DNA from: Aporrectodea caliginosa
Taxonomy: Eukaryota; Annelida; Clitellata; Crassiclitellata; Lumbricidae
Assembly: GCA_020284085.1 (NCBI GenBank)
Contig: JACEVL010000495.1
Location: 758,035 to 822,034 of the forward strand
Length of the DNA stretch: 64,000 bases
Direction of reading: 5' to 3'
Part shown: one piece after another, positions 59,678 to 64,000 of the stretch
How positions within the stretch are numbered: the first letter of the stretch is position 1
Layout of the letters: each line of letters opens with the position of its first letter
Made by a program: the position numbers and the translations under genes
Notes under the pieces: model-generated
Databases searched by the model: none
Told to the model about the DNA's origin: nothing
Seen by the model: the letters and a program-made list of their open reading frames with translations, nothing else

Positions 59678-59715
59678 TGTGTTGCTGAGGGCCTCATTGT
59701 CAATTTTGCCCGCAG

Positions 59716-59939
59716 GACTTCACGATCACAATCTACTTGAACCAGTATTGGAGAGACGACCGTCTGGCCTTCTCGCGAAACCCGGCCGACAACATGACCC
59801 TGACCGGAGACTTCGCTGAGAAGATCTGGGTTCCAGACACGTTCTTCGCCAACGACAAACACTCGTTCTTACACGACGTCACCGAAAAGAACAAAATGAT
59901 TCGACTTCACGGAGACGGATCGATTGTCTACGGCATGAG
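59716..59939 (+). CDS. GABA-A receptor beta-type subunit, 224-bp exon
   Basis: Encodes DFTITIYLNQYWRDDRLAFS, then RNPADNMTLTGDFAEKIW, VPDTFFANDKHSFLHDVT and EKNKMIRLHGDGSIVYGM plus AG of Arg. It is the ligand-binding-domain core of a Cys-loop receptor subunit: QYWRD.RL, WVPDTFF.N, the NMT glycosylation sequon and RLH..G. The GDFAEKIWVPDTFFANDK wording is of the LCCH3 type. Vertebrate homologues have a 221-base exon here; this one is a codon longer. The matching end implies a GC donor, AG|gcgagt, with phase 2. The Cys-loop and membrane segments lie to the right of the window. Confidence 0.96.
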
Positions 59940-60296
59940 GCGAGTACTATCAATGTCAGGCACGCCTAAGCATTCCTATCTTGTAAAAGGCGACATATAA
60001 ATAAGTAAGTATTAGTTTTCTATGGCATGAGGCGAGTACTTCTCGATGTCAGGCATGTCTAAGTACTCCTATTTTGTAAAAGGCGTTACATAAATAAATA
60101 AGTATTAGTTTTCTATGGCATGAGGCGAGTACTCAATGTCAGGCACGCCTAAGTATTCCTATCTTGTAAAAGGTGACATATAAATAAGTAAGTATTAGTT
60201 TTCTATGGCATGAGGAGAGTACTTATCGATGTCAGGCATGTCTAAGTACTCCTATTTTGTAAAAGGCGTTACATAAATAAATAAGTATCAGTTTTC
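59927..60296. repeat. Four-copy ~92-bp tandem repeat overlapping an exon end
   Basis: Units start tctaYggcatgaggcgagt at 59927, 60019, 60112 and 60202 (spacing 92, 93, 90). Each continues with gtcaggcaYgYctaagta, ttgtaaaaggcg, and ataaataagtattag. Units 1 and 3 resemble each other (gacatataaataagtaag), as do 2 and 4 (gttacataaataaataag), so it is a duplicated dimer. The first 13 bases of unit 1 are exon. Each unit includes a hairpin plus ATAAATAA tail like the LINE 3' ends. Confidence 0.92.
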
Positions 60297-60299
60297 TTT

Positions 60300-60850
60300 T
60301 TTTAACTTCCCGTCGTCGTAACCATGTGTAGGTTGCCGAAAGGAGCAAAATGGTTCGACCTTACGGAGATTGTCGAACGTCTATGGGATGAGGCTAATAA
60401 TATCAATGTCCTTAAGTCTGTTTTCCTTTCCTAAAGACTCTATGCGCGGATGAATAAGAGGGTATTAGCTTTCCTAATAAAAAAAATGTCCCGTCGTCGT
60501 TTGCATAGTTTGCCAATCCCTCGCATTGAAGCACGCATCCGTCATTCTGTTCTTGGCAACGCAGCGTGTCCTCGTGAAATCTAAGTATGGTATCAGAGGC
60601 TGAGACGCTTTCACGTCACGAGACCTCCTCATTGTAATTGGCTCTATTCGTCTTTATTAAGTCCGTCATATTGGACGGGCGAGCGATTGCCTCGTCACAT
60701 CTCACTTCACGACATCACTTCTTTAGATTTTCTCCGGGAAAATGTGCATCCATATATATGTACCCATCTGGCTATTTTTATAGCGCAAAGTTAAGTGATA
60801 GAGACACAGAGAGAAAGACACACTTAAAGACAAGTTAAATATATCTCTGC
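60300..60850. other. Intron, nothing recognised
   Basis: No exon seen. The next receptor exon (which would encode the Cys-loop start) is not in the window. Confidence 0.5.
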
Positions 60851-60852
60851 TA

Positions 60853-61225
60853 TTATATTGCAAGAGAAGAGGAGAGGGTTGAAGAACAGATTATAGAAAC
60901 AGACGATTTAAGTACGAAGGGAGGAGAGGAACGGAGAAGAGATGAGATGAGAGAAGAAGAGAGGGAGTAGATGAGAGGAGAGGAGACATACAAACCGTGA
61001 AAGGCGATATGAATACGGAGAAGAAGTGCATTCTAAATGAATACGAGGAGAAAAGGAGAGAGGGGGGAAAAGAAAAAAGAAAAAGACAAAGGAGGAGAGG
61101 GAAAAGAAAGAAAAGAAAAGAAAGGAGACAAAGAAAATGACAATGGAGAGAAGGTAAAAGAAAGAAAAGAAAAAAGACAGATAAAACGACAAAGGAGAGA
61201 GGAGAAAAGAAACAACAGATAAAAG
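60853..61225. repeat. ~370-bp purine tract
   Basis: Gagaggagag, aaaagaaaag and gaaagaaaag words, almost free of pyrimidines in 61030-61220. The FFSFLFL/EKKKEK frames are artefacts. Confidence 0.9.
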
Positions 61226-61229
61226 ACGA

Positions 61230-61900
61230 AGAAACAAACAGAATCAAAGCGAAGACGACAACAGATGGATTAGAACGCTTCAGTCAAGAAAGTGTGGCTG
61301 TGATGGAGACACATTGTGCTACAAATACAGTCAGAAAACCGTGAAACGTCTGTGACATTAGCTTGTGATCGGTTGGCACAGAGAAGAGGCGTGTCTCTAT
61401 GTCGATCTGCATAACAGTCGACGCTTCTTCCGCCTTTTCCTCCTGTCATTCGCATCACAGACCGACCGACCAGACGAAGACTTCTTAAAAATCGCCTCCG
61501 ATCGAATAACAACAAGACACAGAAGAATAGTCATCGGTCGGTAACTGGGCGACGACAGATCACGAAGCAGGAACCGCCACGAGATATATAATTCATGTGC
61601 TCACAGTTATTCACAGATGCTAGCAGTGAGACTAGAGAGATACGCAGACGCATACACGCAAGTATACACGCTGACACGAAGGCATATTATATTCTGTAAT
61701 GTGCAGATGACGTCTAGACGAACGACAGACTGACGCACAGTCGTGATGACGTAGACTGCGTTTGCTGTGCTACAGTGCTACGCCCGAAATGGAGATTGAC
61801 ATCGTAATCGGGTTAGAGGAATGTTATGTGAGCGATTTCATAAGAGGTTATTACATCGGATTCGACGACGCACAGCATAAACGCAACGACGGACGATAGA
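61230..61900. other. Intron, nothing recognised
   Basis: Mixed sequence with no identified feature. Confidence 0.35.
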
Positions 61901-62380
61901 GGGAGGGATTAGAAGAGGGAGAGAGGAAGAGAGGGAGGGAAGGAGGGAAGGAGAGGCACGCAGACAGGCCAAAGGACATAGACAGGGATCGACGGGAACA
62001 GAGGAAGCAAAGGAGGCGGCGCTACTGTGGAGTTTCTGTAATTACGCCAAGCGAACTGAAAGTAAACCACAGTGACAAACGCAGGGAGGACACGAAGGGA
62101 TCACCAGATGGCGCAGCAGTTCCACTAACACACATATACACACACATATATACAGACGGGCAGAAAGACATACATACATGCGGACAGACTGACGGACGGA
62201 TAGACAAACACATAGATGTATAGACGGGTGGAAGGCAGAGGGGGACGAACGGTTGGACAGACACACGGGCATACATGTAAACAACCACACAGACGATAAG
62301 AACACAGATATAGACAGATGGACGGACAGATAAACAGACGAAGAGACAGACTGACGTAGGAAGAGAGACAGATGAAGTGT
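61900..62380. repeat. Degenerate purine/GACA repeat region
   Basis: Agggagggaaggaggg at about 61905-61955, then imperfect gacagacag/gacggac units to about 62370, separated by unique sequence. Confidence 0.7.
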
Positions 62381-62564
62381 CATAAACGGGACTTGCTTCT
62401 AAATCTCTTACGCACTGCCAGGATGCTCATTTGAATCCCATATAATATGACTCCTATTCCCTGGCAGGGAACGCTTCAGCAACCAACAAATCCTTACGAA
62501 CATCTTGTCATAAAGCCCGAATGAGTCGAGCAATTTGCTCCTTTCTAGAACGAGCATTTCATTC

Positions 62565-62757
<193 letters not shown>

Positions 62758-62759
62758 CT

Positions 62760-63415
62760 CACTGCTCAACTATCTCGCTTTCTGCCTTCGTCTTCTGCTT
62801 TGCCAAACTCTATCGTCCCGCCTTAAATTTTACCCGTCCAGCAGCCACTCGTTTGGGAAGATTACAGACCCGCAAAATAAATCGTGTGGAAGGTAGCGTA
62901 TAAACTCTATATCCTAAGTACATAATAATATGGTAACAACGGCTGAGCGTATTAGAAGGTCATTTGCGATCTGTAAGAGAATGTAACAAATGTCAAATGC
63001 CCAGACATACATGACTATAACGAGCACAACTATTTTGCCACTCCACACATTTAATGAACGTTTGTGTTAATTCAAAGTTACGACTATCCCATTGTTACAG
63101 CTCTTGGCATATTTAGCCTAATCGGTTTAGTAGGCCAAAGAAACCTATGTTTTCATGTCGCATATTGAAACTATACGGCAAATCAGTCCATGGTGCACCG
63201 ATTATTATATTCGTTTATTGAAAGAAATTAAAGGTGACATACAGAAACTTATTATACGAGAACGGGGAAGTCTCATAGGCTCTACTATCAGTTTCTGCCA
63301 AATACTTGGGTGAGGGATTAGGTTTTTACTGGGACTTAGAGCAAACATCTTGAACGGTCCGAAAGAGTTCGCGAGAGATGAAATTATGGTAATCTTTTCT
63401 AGGTAGCGAGTACTG
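62760..63415. other. Intron, nothing recognised
   Basis: No feature identified. Confidence 0.35.
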
Positions 63416-63418
63416 TAA

Positions 63419-63616
63419 CAGTGGTGGCACTGCAGCAGGGCAAGCCAGAGCAAATGCCCTGGTAAGAAAAGTCTTTCCCTGGTCATTGCCCTGCCACAGG
63501 GCTTCCTGAATTTTTGCCCTATTTGGGGCATAAAACGCCCCCTTCACTGGTTACTTTGTATGACTGCCCTGGATATATGCCCTGGTTATAAAAAAAAACT
63601 GGTGCTGCCTCTTCGG
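63419..63616. mobile_element. hAT-like MITE, copy 2 (GCCCTG-rich family)
   Basis: Starts cagtggtggcactgcagc and ends actggtgctgcctctt (imperfect inverted repeats). The interior matches the copy at 5.4-5.6 kb: cagggcaagccag, gcaaatgccctg, ttttgccct, actggttactttgtatgac, tatgccctggtta. No clean target duplication, so older or rearranged. Confidence 0.75.
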
Positions 63617-63634
63617 ACAGACCTGACTCCTTCA

Positions 63635-63840
63635 CTTCTTGAAGAAGCGCTATATAAATCTCCGGAATGAGTGAACTTCCACTTGCTTCAATTCTAAACA
63701 ACATCCACCGTAGCCGTCTGCCTGTCTGACTGTCTGCCCTTTTGGATCTTGACTCCCTGCCTATCGACTTTGTTTTGACTGAGCGATTTAGCATTTTTGG
63801 GTGCTGAAGAAATCTCGAGTTTACGAACACAATCACGTCG
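63635..63840 (+). mobile_element. LINE 3' tail pieces
   Basis: Cttgaagaagcgctatata at 63640 is a stem-loop tail arm. It is followed by a family B 3' end (caacatccaccgtagccg, tttgttttgactgagcg, gctgaagaaatctcgag) at 63699-63822. Confidence 0.6.
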
Positions 63841-63858
63841 GAGAACACGTATACTGGC

Positions 63859-64000
63859 ATGATGATGCAAAAAAAGCTGTTAAGTAAATACGAAGACGTT
63901 GACATAGCCTCTGTTGTCCGGGCCGTAGAGCGAGTCTGCAAACACTTGGATTGCAGATTTCCAGACGAATATTTGCTATGGAATGTGTTCGACAGTTCGA
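63859..64000 (+). CDS. Partial open frame running off the window (uncertain)
   Basis: From ATG 63859 (also 63862 and 63865) the plus frame is open for at least 47 codons to the window edge: MMMQKKLLSKYEDVDIAS, VVRAVERVCKHLDCRF, PDEYLLWNVFDSS. Composition and the lack of low complexity look like real protein, unlike the repeat-driven frames around it. It directly follows a LINE 3' end, so it may be part of another retroelement, a gene nested in the receptor intron, or chance. I do not recognise it and assign no function. Confidence 0.3.
   Translation, partial: MMMQKKLLSKYEDVDIASVVRAVERVCKHLDCRFPDEYLLWNVFDSS

Larger units (their letters stand above)
51873..59715 (+). other. GABA-A receptor intron (~7.8 kb)
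   Basis: From gtaagc to ttttgcccgcag. It holds two ATT arrays, LINE tails, an ACAT array split by a 2.2-kb DNA transposon, and a LINE tail ending about 38 bases before the next exon. Confidence 0.85.

Noticed and set aside
59940..60000. Extension of the GABA receptor exon by read-through (VLSMSGTPKHSYLVKGDI)
   Set aside because: It departs from the conserved protein exactly at the expected exon end and reaches a stop; it is intron.
61037..61222. Lys/Glu-rich frame
   Set aside because: Translation of a purine tract.

Overview
This window is eukaryotic DNA from a bilaterian invertebrate. The coding sequence is split by GT-AG (and one apparent GC-AG) introns. There are long introns, L2/CR1-type non-LTR retrotransposon remnants, tRNA-derived SINEs, small inverted-repeat DNA transposons and very long microsatellites. 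The GABA receptor exons look most like the invertebrate LCCH3-type beta subunit. I cannot fix the phylum; a marine lophotrochozoan or another early-branching protostome would fit.

Three protein-coding genes can be supported. (1) An LRP2BP orthologue (LRP2-binding protein, Sel1/TPR repeats) lies on the minus strand at about 12.9-20.3 kb. Six exons join in frame to 324 residues; the short C-terminal exon was not found. (2) A PCED1 orthologue (PC-esterase domain protein, FAM113 family) lies on the minus strand at 24.2-28.6 kb. Four coding exons give a complete 562-residue protein with the GDS and DxxH motifs. (3) A GABA-A receptor beta-type subunit lies on the plus strand. Exons at 31.6, 51.8 and 59.7 kb are separated by introns of about 20.1 and 7.8 kb, and the rest of the gene lies beyond the right edge.

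Layout: 0-12 kb is AT-rich and gene-free, with a 300-bp palindromic element, an hAT-like MITE, a SINE and a LINE 3' fragment. 12.8-20.3 kb is LRP2BP, with LINE, SINE and MITE insertions in its introns. 20.3-24.2 kb is intergenic with a LINE fragment. 24.2-28.6 kb is PCED1. 28.6-31.3 kb is intergenic, leading into a GC-rich, low-complexity 5' region of the GABA receptor gene. 31.7-64 kb is receptor introns. These hold a 26-copy 34-bp satellite, purine and pyrimidine tracts of several hundred bases, two ACAT arrays, a 2.2-kb degenerate DNA transposon inside one ACAT array, a perfect-looking 40-bp hairpin, and many LINE 3' tails.

The most unusual signals sit at exon edges. A tandem array of four ~92-bp units starts inside the last 13 bases of the third GABA receptor exon and copies its unusual GC splice donor into the intron. 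Separately, a LINE insertion in LRP2BP is bounded by a 22-bp direct repeat that duplicates the exon end plus splice donor. I saw no prokaryote-type system, CRISPR array or gene cluster. Most long open frames here are microsatellite artefacts.
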